Assembly (NCBI GenBank): GCA_002383485.1
Contig: DFYY01000028.1
Location: 1 to 38,431 of the forward strand
Direction of reading: 5' to 3'
From: Bacteroidales bacterium UBA4070
Lineage (GTDB): Bacteria; Bacteroidota; Bacteroidia; Bacteroidales; VadinHA17
Length of the DNA: 38,431 nucleotides
A model generated the notes under the pieces. The model worked only from the letters and a program-made list of their open reading frames with translations, was not told the origin of the DNA and did no database searches. Below, one piece after another: positions 6,505-14,693 of the stretch. Every line of letters starts with the position of its first letter. Positions within the stretch are counted from its first letter, which is position 1. A program made the translations under genes and the position numbers.

Positions 6505-9375
6505 ATGGACTTCCTGGAGAGAGTGGCACACAGACTCCGTGAACGGCACGGTGACGAGATGGAAAAGCAGACGGTGGTACTGCCCAGCCGGAGAGCCGGT
6601 CTGTGGCTCACCCACTCACTGGCAAGACTGGGAGACAAACCTATCTGGTCGCCCTCCATGCTGACTGTCAGTGAGTTGTTCAGGTCATTCACGGATCTTG
6701 TCCCTGCAGACGCAGACACTCAGATATTTGAACTCTACAATGTTTGGCGCAGGCTGTTCGGGGAGGAGATGAGCTTTGACGATTTCTGGTCGTGGGGTGA
6801 GGTCATCATCAATGACTTTAATGATATCGATCTCTATATGGCCGATGCCGGTAAGCTATACAGCAACATCTCGGACCTGAAGGAGATCGATGCCGCCTTC
6901 GGTGGGCTTACCGATGAACAGGTCGAAATTATCCGGGGTTTCTGGAAATCGTTTAACCCTGCATCAGCAGACAGTGATGCACGCACGAAATTCCGCACCG
7001 TATGGCAGAAGCTGGGGCCGCTCTACACTGCGTTCCGGGAGTCTATGATTGCACGCGGCATGGCCGGTGACGGCATGCTGTGCCGTGAGGTGGCGGAGAA
7101 AGCCACAGCCGGGCGGCTCATGCTGCCTGAAGGGAGACGGTGGCATATTGTCGGGCTGAATGCCCTGAACAGCTGTGAGAAGACACTTTTCAGGTTTCTC
7201 AGGCAGCAGGGTGTGGCTGACTTCTACTGGGATGACGACCATTTCTTTATGGATGACCCGGATCATAAGGCCTCCCATTTTATCCGTGAGAACAGACGTA
7301 TGTTCGGAAATGCAATCGGACTGACTGACACCGGGAAGCATGAGCCGCCCCGTGGTGACTGGCAGATAATTGACACCCCTTCAGATACCGCACAGGCGCG
7401 AATGGTTGCACAACTGCTTGAAAATGAAAATATAACTAAGGGAGAGGACCTGACATCCACAGCGGTCATCCTCGCTGATGAGAAGCTTCTCATGCCGGTG
7501 CTGGGTTCCCTTCCTGCCTCGGTTGAGGATGTGAATGTGACAATGGGCCACCCTTTCCGGCTAACATCGCTGTACTCTTTCCTGAGGCAGTTGCTGGCCC
7601 TGATCCGCTCTGCCAGGGAGAGCAACGGAATCGTAAGCTTTCGCAGTGATGATGTAATGGCACTTCTCAGGCACCAGTATTTCAGGCTTCTTGCCGGTGG
7701 TGAGGGAGACACGGTGGTAATGGAGATCATCAGGGGCAACATGATCAGGGTCAGTGCGTCAATGCTCTCCGAACGCTTCAGTCTGAAGCAGCTCTTCTCG
7801 GTGCCGTCAACAGGTTCAGAAATACCCGGACACCTGGCTGAGATAATGGAGCTTCTCGAGGAGGCTACCTTTGCTGCGGAGAAAGAGGGCGTCACGCTTA
7901 GCGTCGACCGTGAGTACCTGAGGATTGCCATGAACAGTACCGTTCGCCTTGCGAACCTGATCAGCAGCCATAACCTTGAGCTGAAACCTGAAACATGTAT
8001 AAGACTGCTCGACAGGATCTTCAGAAAAATGATTGTCCCCTTCTCGGGAGAACCCCTCAGGGGGATACAGATAATGGGTGTCCTCGAAACACGGGCGCTG
8101 GAGTTTAAGAATATTATTGTCCTTTCCCTCAACGAAGGGATCTTCCCGGGCGCATCCTGGGACAATTCGTATATCCCCTATAACATCCGGAGGGCATTCG
8201 GATTGCCGACTGTAAATGAGCACGAATCGATCTACTCATACTACTTCTTCAGGCTTCTGCGCAAGCCTGCCAGGGGATGGTTCATGTACAACTCCACGGC
8301 ACAGGGTCTCAGCAGCGGGGAGATGAGCCGCTATCTCGTCAGGATGAGCTACAGCCCTCTCTTCGCCCCGCGACAGCGAACAGTCCATATCAGGGTGGGC
8401 AGGAGCAGGATGATGTCCGAATCGCTGCCACGGCAACCGGAGCATAGCAGAACCCTGCTGAACCTCTACTCCGGAGATGGCGGGACTGGCAAGTCCCTGT
8501 CGCCGAGTGCGGTGAACACCTGGATAAACTGCAGGATGAGATTCTATTTCAGGTACGTCTGCGGAATGCCCGAGGAAGAGATACTGGAGAAGGAGATCGA
8601 CCAGCGCAGGTTTGGAAATATAATGCATGAGACACTGCGCCGCCTCTACGACCCGCTGCGAAATTCGCATGACGCCGGCGCCTCTGTCGCCAGGCTGGCA
8701 ACCGAACGCGACACGATCAGGGAGACTGTGATCGGTGCTGCCATGGATGAGATGCACTGGGACAGGGAGACATTGTTTTCGGGAAAAGGGGTCATTATAG
8801 TTGATGTTCTTGAACGGTATGCAATTGAATTGCTGGAATATGACGGAAAGAATCCCGACCTGACCCTTCTTCACCTCGAGGATGACTTCACCTCCGTCCG
8901 CTCCGTCCGCACCGGGAAAGGGGAGGTGATGGTTCGCCTTGGCGGCAGGGCCGACAGGGTTGACATTACCGGAGGTGTGATAAGGGTGGTCGATTACAAG
9001 ACAGGCTTCCCGAAGAGGGAGGCTGTCACGGCAGAAGGGCTTTTTGACGAGGAGAAGGATAAACGCAATGATGCGGTGCTTCAGGCTCTGCTTTACTGTA
9101 CCATGGTGCAGAGAAACTATCCGGGGAAGATCATTTTGCCTGCCATTTACTGGATCCAACAGCTCAAGTCAGACGGATTCACACCGTACGCATCTGCCCG
9201 GGGCTTGGAGAGCACTGACGCACTGCGCGGTGAATGGGATGCTTTCATGACAGCCTTCACGCATGAACTTGACATGACGCTGCAAAGGATTTTTTCTGAC
9301 AGTGAGGCCTTTACCATGACATCCTTCAGGCAGCGCTGCTCCTCATGCCCTTACAGGACTCTCTGCAGGAGATAA
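6505..9375 (+). CDS. AddB-like PD-(D/E)XK nuclease subunit
   Basis: This is the likely partner of the AddA-like protein in an end-processing helicase-nuclease. With ATG 6505 it is 956 residues. The C-terminal nuclease shows GGRADRVD (Asp near 817) and D830-Y-K832. Four Cys fit the AddB iron-sulfur staple: C676 in the INCRMRFYF segment, then C945-X2-C948-X5-C954 at the extreme C terminus. The N terminus (TVVLPSRRAGLWL) has the degenerate helicase fold without a canonical Walker A, as in many Bacteroidota homologues. ATG 6472, inside the radical SAM gene, is an alternative start, but MDFLERVA at 6505 resembles family N termini and sits two bases after the preceding stop codon. Confidence 0.9.
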   Translation: MDFLERVAHRLRERHGDEMEKQTVVLPSRRAGLWLTHSLARLGDKPIWSPSMLTVSELFRSFTDLVPADADTQIFELYNVWRRLFGEEMSFDDFWSWGEVIINDFNDIDLYMADAGKLYSNISDLKEIDAAFGGLTDEQVEIIRGFWKSFNPASADSDARTKFRTVWQKLGPLYTAFRESMIARGMAGDGMLCREVAEKATAGRLMLPEGRRWHIVGLNALNSCEKTLFRFLRQQGVADFYWDDDHFFMDDPDHKASHFIRENRRMFGNAIGLTDTGKHEPPRGDWQIIDTPSDTAQARMVAQLLENENITKGEDLTSTAVILADEKLLMPVLGSLPASVEDVNVTMGHPFRLTSLYSFLRQLLALIRSARESNGIVSFRSDDVMALLRHQYFRLLAGGEGDTVVMEIIRGNMIRVSASMLSERFSLKQLFSVPSTGSEIPGHLAEIMELLEEATFAAEKEGVTLSVDREYLRIAMNSTVRLANLISSHNLELKPETCIRLLDRIFRKMIVPFSGEPLRGIQIMGVLETRALEFKNIIVLSLNEGIFPGASWDNSYIPYNIRRAFGLPTVNEHESIYSYYFFRLLRKPARGWFMYNSTAQGLSSGEMSRYLVRMSYSPLFAPRQRTVHIRVGRSRMMSESLPRQPEHSRTLLNLYSGDGGTGKSLSPSAVNTWINCRMRFYFRYVCGMPEEEILEKEIDQRRFGNIMHETLRRLYDPLRNSHDAGASVARLATERDTIRETVIGAAMDEMHWDRETLFSGKGVIIVDVLERYAIELLEYDGKNPDLTLLHLEDDFTSVRSVRTGKGEVMVRLGGRADRVDITGGVIRVVDYKTGFPKREAVTAEGLFDEEKDKRNDAVLQALLYCTMVQRNYPGKIILPAIYWIQQLKSDGFTPYASARGLESTDALRGEWDAFMTAFTHELDMTLQRIFSDSEAFTMTSFRQRCSSCPYRTLCRR

Positions 9376-9463
9376 TGTATCATGGTCCTGTCGGTGCAGA
9401 GTGTCATTGCGGTGCAGCCATCATGCTTACGCTGAGGGTGCGCATCAGGGTAGGAGAGAATGA

Positions 9464-9502
9464 ATTTTCCCGCCGCAACTGCATGTCTGTACAGGGGAAA
9501 AT
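9464..9502. terminator. Possible hairpin between convergent genes
   Basis: ATTTTCCC (9464-9471) pairs with GGGAAAAT (9495-9502) around a 23-base loop. It lies between the ends of the convergent AddB-like and ribH genes. No T-tract follows directly, so a terminator role is only a guess. The rest of the 145-base gap shows nothing recognisable. Confidence 0.3.
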
Positions 9503-9520
9503 CATCAGAGCTTAAAAGAC

Positions 9521-10009
9521 TTATTTTTCCATCAGCCGTTGAAGAGTTGCCATCTTAATGGCAGTCACAGCTGCTTCATCGCCTTTGTTTCCGTGCTTGC
9601 CGCCAGCCCGGTCAAGGGCCTGCTGCAGGTTCAGGGTGGTGAGGACACCGAAGATGAATGGAATGTTGTAGTCGAGGTTCAGCTGGGTAATGCCCTGCGT
9701 TACTCCTTCGCAGATATAGGTGAAGTGCGGCGTTTCTCCCTGTATGACGCATCCCAGGCAGATGACACTGTCCAGATCTTCATATTCAGCCATCCACTGT
9801 GCACCGAGGGTGATCTCAAAAGTGCCGGGCACATGCCTGACAAGGATATCCTCATCCGCCACGCCGTGACGAAGGAGGGTAGTGACAGCGCCGTTTAGCA
9901 GGGCATGTGTGACCTCTCTGTTCCAGTCGGCCACAACAATGCCGAATCTCAGTCCCGATGCATCAGGGACACGTGAAGGATCATAGTCCGAAAGATCGCG
10001 GGTTGCCAC
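9521..10009 (-). CDS. ribH: 6,7-dimethyl-8-ribityllumazine synthase
   Basis: RibH condenses 5-amino-6-ribitylaminouracil with 3,4-dihydroxy-2-butanone 4-phosphate, the penultimate step of riboflavin synthesis. The protein is 162 residues, normal for the family. Visible motifs are FGIVVADWN at the N-terminal substrate site, VPGTFEI, GCVIQGETPHF carrying the catalytic His95, and GKHGNKGDEAA near the C terminus for phosphate binding and assembly. It starts three bases after the TPR protein gene, so the two are co-transcribed. No FMN riboswitch is visible upstream of the operon. No other riboflavin gene is present in the window. Confidence 0.97.
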   Translation of the reverse strand: MATRDLSDYDPSRVPDASGLRFGIVVADWNREVTHALLNGAVTTLLRHGVADEDILVRHVPGTFEITLGAQWMAEYEDLDSVICLGCVIQGETPHFTYICEGVTQGITQLNLDYNIPFIFGVLTTLNLQQALDRAGGKHGNKGDEAAVTAIKMATLQRLMEK

Positions 10010-10012
10010 TTT

Positions 10013-10690
10013 CTAGATGTGCAGTTTGACTATTGCAATATACTTGTCGATGCTCCTGCCCTCATTGCTTTCAGGGTACTTTTCCTTGATCTGCTCGTAA
10101 AGTTTCAGGGCTTCTGCATAATTACCCTGGCTTTCCTGGAGCATGCCGGCTTTCATGAGGTAGATGGGGCTGTGGAAATCATTGTCAGCCATATCGGCTG
10201 CTTCAAGATAGTTTTTTATGCCTGCGGCGAGATCGCCCAGCTCTACCTTAGCATCCCCTATGAGGCCCTTTGCCTGGGGTGCAAGCACCTCATCCTTAAG
10301 TTTGTACTTGTTAAGATAACCAATAGCATCCTCAAACTGGCCGAGGTGAACAAGGCACGCACCTGCATAAAAATTCGCCAGCTTACCTGACTTCGTGCTC
10401 CTGTATTCCTTTGCTATATCGATGAAACCAAGATTGTTGCCGTCGCCGTTAAGGGCAAGATTGAGAGAATCCTGTCCGAAGTACTGCTCAGCCATGAACA
10501 TCTGACTCAGCGCCTCGTCATTCTGCTTGTTCGTGTACAGTTTCAGAAGCCAGAATATCCCTACGAGCACCACGGCTCCGGCGAGTACGTATAAGAGAGG
10601 CTTATAATTATGTTCCAGAAACTGTTCGGTTTTTGTCAGTGTCTGCTCAACATTTTCGATCCCTTTTGCGGTTTCCTTTTTCTTGCTCAT
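10013..10690 (-). CDS. Membrane-anchored TPR protein
   Basis: This 225-residue protein has a charged cytoplasmic N terminus, one membrane segment at about residues 33-50 (hydrophobic, Val/Leu/Gly-rich), and TPR-like helical pairs to the end (for example the segments with FYAGACLVHLGQFEDAIGYL and GNYAEALKLYEQIKEKYP). The layout resembles the YfgM family of TPR proteins, which contact the secretion or outer-membrane assembly machinery, but that role is an inference here. It is the first gene of a two-gene unit with ribH. A TACTTTTG -7 box lies 37 bases upstream of the ATG. It is divergent from recF. Confidence 0.85.
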   Translation of the reverse strand: MSKKKETAKGIENVEQTLTKTEQFLEHNYKPLLYVLAGAVVLVGIFWLLKLYTNKQNDEALSQMFMAEQYFGQDSLNLALNGDGNNLGFIDIAKEYRSTKSGKLANFYAGACLVHLGQFEDAIGYLNKYKLKDEVLAPQAKGLIGDAKVELGDLAAGIKNYLEAADMADNDFHSPIYLMKAGMLQESQGNYAEALKLYEQIKEKYPESNEGRSIDKYIAIVKLHI

Positions 10691-10727
10691 ATAAATCTTC
10701 TCAGTTACAGGTCAAAAAATAACTCCG

Positions 10728-10735
10728 CAAAAGTA
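10728..10735 (-). promoter_or_regulatory. -7 box for the TPR-ribH operon
   Basis: TACTTTTG on the minus strand matches TAnnTTTG and sits 37 bases before the TPR gene ATG. No -33 TTG is seen. The same octamer followed by C precedes rpsF. Confidence 0.55.
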
Positions 10736-10816
10736 GTATTTCTGACTTTATTAAAAAATAAAAGGTTTAAAAAAAAGAAAGCTCTCCGGAGGTATGTCAA
10801 CACCTCCACTGCGACT

Positions 10817-10847
10817 TTTGTCACAGCCGTTTCTTTTCGTAACTTTG
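10817..10847 (+). promoter_or_regulatory. Bacteroidota-type promoter for recF
   Basis: TTTG (10817-10820), 19 bases, then TAACTTTG (10840-10847) fits the Bacteroidota -33/-7 consensus. The ATG follows after 20 bases. Confidence 0.75.
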
Positions 10848-10867
10848 GCCTCCGCCAACGGCTTTAA

Positions 10868-11986
10868 ATGATGATGCATCTCGCAAGGCTGGAACTGACC
10901 AACTTCAAGAACTATGAAGAAGTGACCCTCGAATTCTCCCCGGGGTTCAACTGCTTTGTGGGGAACAACGGCGTGGGAAAAACCAATATACTTGACGCCG
11001 TACACTACCTCTCCCTCACCAAAAGCTTCTTCAACAACTCTGACACGCTCAGTATCCGTCACGGCGAGGACTACTTTATTATAAAGGGAACCTTCGTTAC
11101 CGACGGCATCAGCGATGATCTGCACTGCGCCTTCCAGAAACAGAAGCAGAAGATATTCAGGATCAACGGCAAGGAGTACCAGCGAATGTCAGACCACGTA
11201 GGCAAATACCCGGTGGTGATGCTGTCACCGGCCGACAGCACGCTAATCACCGGCAGCAGCGAGGAGCGCCGCCGTTTCCTGAATATGATCATCAGCCAGT
11301 ATGACGCTCCCTATCTCGAGGCTCATATGCGCTATAACAAAGCCCTGATGCAACGTAACAGGATTCTTCGCGGCAGCGGCAATGATGCCTCAGGTTTACT
11401 GGAGATCTATGACGAACAGATGGCGGCTGAGGCAGAGATAATTTACCAGTCGCGACGCAAACTCACAGAGAATCTCCTGCCTCTCTTCCGTTCCTATTAC
11501 GAAAAGATCTCCGGTGGAGCCGAAAAGGTATCCATCCGTTACCGCTCGCACCTCGGTACAGGAGAATACCTGAGGCAGCTTGCCGAATCCCGGAGGAGGG
11601 ATTTCGCTTTGCAATATACAACTGCCGGGATACACCGTGACGAACTCGTTTTCGAAATTGACGATCATTCGGCCAGGACCACCGCCAGCCAGGGACAGCA
11701 GAAGTCATTCATAGTGGCACTGAAACTGGCAAAGTTCAGCCTGATAAGCAGGATGAACGGTTTCGCGCCGGCACTGTTGCTTGACGATATCTTCGACAAG
11801 TTCGACCAGACCAGGGTGCAGGAGATAATACGCCTCGCGGGATCAGGTGAATTCGGGCAGGTATTCATCACAGACACCCAGCAGGACCGGATCCACCGCA
11901 TCCTTGACAGTACCGGCGTCGACTTCAGACTCTACAGGATCGGGAACCATGGTATAGAGGAGGAGATAAGCAACTGTTCAAAGTAA
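10868..11986 (+). CDS. recF: DNA replication and repair protein RecF
   Basis: RecF is an SMC-like ATPase that, with RecO and RecR, loads RecA at single-strand gaps. The protein is 372 residues, normal for the family. Walker A (GNNGVGKTN) is at 32-40, an ABC signature-like SQGQQKS lies in the C-terminal third, and Walker B is LLLDDIFDKFD, followed by a TDTQQDR D-loop region. Three consecutive ATG codons open the frame (10868, 10871, 10874) and the sequence cannot decide among them. It has a well-formed promoter and a short leader. The DciA-like gene follows three bases after the stop, so the pair is an operon linked to chromosome replication. Confidence 0.96.
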   Translation: MMMHLARLELTNFKNYEEVTLEFSPGFNCFVGNNGVGKTNILDAVHYLSLTKSFFNNSDTLSIRHGEDYFIIKGTFVTDGISDDLHCAFQKQKQKIFRINGKEYQRMSDHVGKYPVVMLSPADSTLITGSSEERRRFLNMIISQYDAPYLEAHMRYNKALMQRNRILRGSGNDASGLLEIYDEQMAAEAEIIYQSRRKLTENLLPLFRSYYEKISGGAEKVSIRYRSHLGTGEYLRQLAESRRRDFALQYTTAGIHRDELVFEIDDHSARTTASQGQQKSFIVALKLAKFSLISRMNGFAPALLLDDIFDKFDQTRVQEIIRLAGSGEFGQVFITDTQQDRIHRILDSTGVDFRLYRIGNHGIEEEISNCSK

Positions 11987-11989
11987 GCC

Positions 11990-12280
11990 ATGAGGCGAAA
12001 CAAAACCATAACACTAGGTGAGGCGCTCAGTGACCTCATAAGGGAATACCGCCTGGGTCCCGGGCTGAAGGAAGCAACGGTGATAGGGATATGGGAATCC
12101 ATCGCCGGGAAGGTCATAACCGCACGAACAAAGAAAACATACCTTAAGGACGGTGTACTGCACATTTACCTCACTTCATCCGTGGTGAGAAACGAACTGA
12201 TGATGCTGCGCGAATCACTCAAGGCTCAGATAAACAGCAGGGCGGGAGAGGAGGTTATCAGGGAGATAATGCTCCACTGA
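11990..12280 (+). CDS. DciA/DUF721 family protein
   Basis: This small 96-residue protein has the DUF721 pattern: an N-terminal helix, a central Trp in IWESIAG, then basic residues, the DGVLHIYLTSSVVRNEL segment and a C-terminal helix. DUF721 includes DciA, which loads the replicative helicase in bacteria lacking DnaC or DnaI. Bacteroidota members are short and often follow recF, as here (three-base gap). Whether this copy is the helicase loader is inferred from family and context. It is convergent with the 582-residue gene, and a GC-rich inverted repeat lies just downstream. Confidence 0.85.
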   Translation: MRRNKTITLGEALSDLIREYRLGPGLKEATVIGIWESIAGKVITARTKKTYLKDGVLHIYLTSSVVRNELMMLRESLKAQINSRAGEEVIREIMLH

Positions 12281-12292
12281 TCAGACTGCAGA

Positions 12293-12352
12293 CCGGTTTG
12301 CCGGCCAACAAACGAATGGGCGAATCAGCCAACCCGCCGGCAAGCGAACCGG
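12293..12352. terminator. GC-rich inverted repeat between convergent genes
   Basis: CCGGTT-TGCCGG (12293-12304) is complementary to CCGGCA-AGCG-AACCGG (12337-12352) except for a four-base bulge. CCGGCAAGC occurs twice in the right arm region. It lies between the recF-dciA unit and the convergent 582-residue gene. There is no T-tract, so a terminator role is tentative. Confidence 0.4.
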
Positions 12353-12397
12353 CAAGCTATCCAGCCAGCAGGAATAATTGCCCGTCAACGTCCTATC

Positions 12398-14146
12398 TCA
12401 TAGAACTTTGTAGTCATTGCCCCTGAGAAGAATCTTTTTTTGATGTCCCATTGAGGTCACAAACCTGAACTGGTCGCCTCCATGGCCCACGATGGCCTGA
12501 TCACCATGAAGGGTAATGGATACCTCTGCTGCAGGGTCATTGAAGAGCAGGGCATCAGCCATCAGGAATGCCTTTTCGGCGCCGTCACCGCGCCCGAAAT
12601 TCCAAACTTCATCCGGCTGCGCCATCCTGCCTGAATCATAGATTGATTCGTTCTCCAGCCGGACGATGGTCTCATGGATCTCTTTCGCGCTCATGCCCCG
12701 CAGCGGTTCATGACATACCGGGTTTCTCTCTATTGCTGCCTTTATAAACGGCCGCCAGTCGGTCCGTTCCATATCCCTGTAGACATAGAGAGTGAGGTGA
12801 GCCATCTCCGACACGTCAGCGATGTCCCTGATTTTGCGGATGATCTCCTCGCGGGTATCATTCACCGTCAGCTGCGGGTAAATGGCATGGACAAACTTTC
12901 TCTCTGCGGAGGGCAGCCTTGGCTCGGTGATAATAAAGCTCCCGATATCGGCAAACATACGCTTCAAACAGTCCTGGTGCTCGGTAGTGAAGATTTCCGT
13001 GAACTCTGCCTCAAGAGCTTCAAGGTCAGCATTTCCGCGCTTTCTGAGAAACGCCTCAACATCATTGAGCATGATCTTGCCGGGAACGGATTCATACAGA
13101 AACTCATCAGGATCAACTTCAGCCAGAAGCTTGTCACGCGTCTCTTCATTCATGCTGGATTTGGAGGAGTGCTCGTACTCAAACAGCTTCTCAAGGGTGA
13201 TGTAGTGGCTTGTTCCGGTGCGGAGATAATGATACTGGAACAGACACTTGTACTCCGGCTTAAACCTCAGGAAGTTGATGAAGACGGTGGGGGTAAGGGA
13301 ACTCCTGACGAAACTTTTCAGCTTCCCGGTGAAGGCAATATATGCTTCCCTGTCTATTGTTGCAGTATCATAGACTGTATGTATGTGGCCGGTGATGTGT
13401 GAAACTATCGTAACCTTTTCATTCTCGAGGGCTCTTCTTGCCTTTCCGGAGAGGGAGGTGCCGTTGAACCACATGTTCTTCGTCATGATCCTCCTGTTGT
13501 TGGTCAGTAGCCCGTCCTTCTCATCAATATAGTTTTGCGAGTGAAGCGGGGTGGCCATCATGAATATCTTTTCAAGGGGCACCTCCCCGACGATGAACAT
13601 GGCAGCTGCGTAGAGGGCAGCCAGGCTGACACACTCACCCGCACCGGTGGTGTAATGCTCCTTATGCCTGAAGGCTGTCATCGCCTCCACTGTCTCAGTC
13701 TTCCAGTAGGGGATGGCAGTGGTGTTGTACTTGTCAAGGCCGAAATGACGGCGTATGTCAATGTCGAAATAATATTTGTCGCCCTCGTAACCGAAAAGTG
13801 CATTGGACTGTTTAAGCAATTCTGTATCAAAGAAATCACTGAACCTCGCGGTCTCTTTCTCCTTGTCAGTCAGGCCCCACGTCTCCAGGTCAAGATTGAA
13901 GATGTAATTGTCAATGATGAACTGCTTGATCCTGTTGGCCTTACTGATGAAGTTCTTGCGGTGCATCTCCCGGAACCACGGATCATCACGCCATTTCCAG
14001 ATGACCGGTGACATTATGTTGGCAAGGACGAGGGGGTAGAACAGATCCGGGAAAATAAAGATCTCCATGTCGGAGAGGGTATAGGCAGAGGAGTACTTTT
14101 CGAGTGTTTTTTTGTCCGAAAAGTCTGGAGAAAACGTTTTGGTCAT
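12398..14146 (-). CDS. Unrecognised 582-residue cytoplasmic protein, transglutaminase-like pattern
   Basis: I do not recognise this protein. It has no signal peptide or membrane segment, so it is probably cytoplasmic. Residues 168-216 look like a transglutaminase-type core: GAGEC172VSLAALYAAA, then H202, then D211-G and N216, an order and spacing compatible with a Cys-His-Asp/Asn triad. The N-terminal 130 residues are rich in aromatic and charged residues. The C-terminal 90 residues (after the WNFGRGDGAEKA segment) look like a separate beta-rich domain. Codon use appears similar to its neighbours. It lies 43 bases downstream of ndk on the same strand and may be co-transcribed. The transglutaminase reading is pattern recognition only. 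Confidence 0.75.
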   Translation of the reverse strand: MTKTFSPDFSDKKTLEKYSSAYTLSDMEIFIFPDLFYPLVLANIMSPVIWKWRDDPWFREMHRKNFISKANRIKQFIIDNYIFNLDLETWGLTDKEKETARFSDFFDTELLKQSNALFGYEGDKYYFDIDIRRHFGLDKYNTTAIPYWKTETVEAMTAFRHKEHYTTGAGECVSLAALYAAAMFIVGEVPLEKIFMMATPLHSQNYIDEKDGLLTNNRRIMTKNMWFNGTSLSGKARRALENEKVTIVSHITGHIHTVYDTATIDREAYIAFTGKLKSFVRSSLTPTVFINFLRFKPEYKCLFQYHYLRTGTSHYITLEKLFEYEHSSKSSMNEETRDKLLAEVDPDEFLYESVPGKIMLNDVEAFLRKRGNADLEALEAEFTEIFTTEHQDCLKRMFADIGSFIITEPRLPSAERKFVHAIYPQLTVNDTREEIIRKIRDIADVSEMAHLTLYVYRDMERTDWRPFIKAAIERNPVCHEPLRGMSAKEIHETIVRLENESIYDSGRMAQPDEVWNFGRGDGAEKAFLMADALLFNDPAAEVSITLHGDQAIVGHGGDQFRFVTSMGHQKKILLRGNDYKVL

Positions 14147-14189
14147 TTCAATTTTTTAGGAAAACAAGCAATAAAGGTTTTTGTTCTCT

Positions 14190-14609
14190 TCAGAATATTT
14201 CGATGGCTGAAAAGAAGAAAGAGGCTTCCCTGCGTGCATTCTCCGGTGAGTCAGAGCCATGAACGGCATTCATTCTTACATCCGTGCCAAACTCAGCCCT
14301 TACGGTTCCTGGAGCAGCCTTGGCCGGGTCAGTGGTGCCTATCAGGCTCCGGAACTCCTCTGCGGCGTTCGGGTGGCTGAGCACAGTCACTATCACCGGA
14401 CCGGATGACATGAATTCAACAAGCCCTTCGTAAAAAGGCCTGTCCCTGTGCACTTCGTAAAAGCCTTCAGCCTGACTGCGGCTCATATGCAGCATCTTCA
14501 GTGCCGCTATCCGGAATCCTGCTTCGCTGAACCTCGCAAGAATCCTGCCTGAATCGCCCCTGCCGACTGCATCGGGCTTGATAATCGAAAAAGTAATATC
14601 TTCACTCAT
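14190..14609 (-). CDS. ndk: Nucleoside-diphosphate kinase
   Basis: Ndk transfers the gamma phosphate between nucleoside tri- and diphosphates through a phospho-histidine. The active-site motif NAVHGSDSPENA places the catalytic His at residue 117. The N terminus SIIKPDAV is the family's first strand with the nucleotide-binding Lys11. At 139 residues the length is normal. The start is ATG. It lies upstream of the 582-residue gene on the same strand and diverges from the DHH phosphoesterase gene, with which it shares an 84-base intergenic region. No minus-strand -7 box matching the consensus is visible there. Confidence 0.97.
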   Translation of the reverse strand: MSEDITFSIIKPDAVGRGDSGRILARFSEAGFRIAALKMLHMSRSQAEGFYEVHRDRPFYEGLVEFMSSGPVIVTVLSHPNAAEEFRSLIGTTDPAKAAPGTVRAEFGTDVRMNAVHGSDSPENARREASFFFSAIEIF

Positions 14610-14663
14610 AACTGCATGAGAATGGGGTTATTTCAACTCTTTTTCAAAAACTTATTATTTTCT

Positions 14664-14671
14664 TATCTTTG
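14664..14671 (+). promoter_or_regulatory. -7 box for the DHH-FKBP operon
   Basis: TATCTTTG matches TAnnTTTG and is followed after 22 bases by the GTG start of the DHH gene. No TTG occurs at the -33 position. Confidence 0.6.
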
Positions 14672-14693
14672 TCGCCTTAAAATGCCTTAAACA

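Noticed and set aside
8236..9159. 307-residue minus-strand open frame inside the AddB-like gene
   Set aside because: It is antisense to the conserved nuclease region and has no recognisable domain.
9376..9520. Small RNA or tRNA gene in the gap between the AddB-like gene and ribH
   Set aside because: No cloverleaf or T-loop sequence could be fitted; only a loose hairpin is present.
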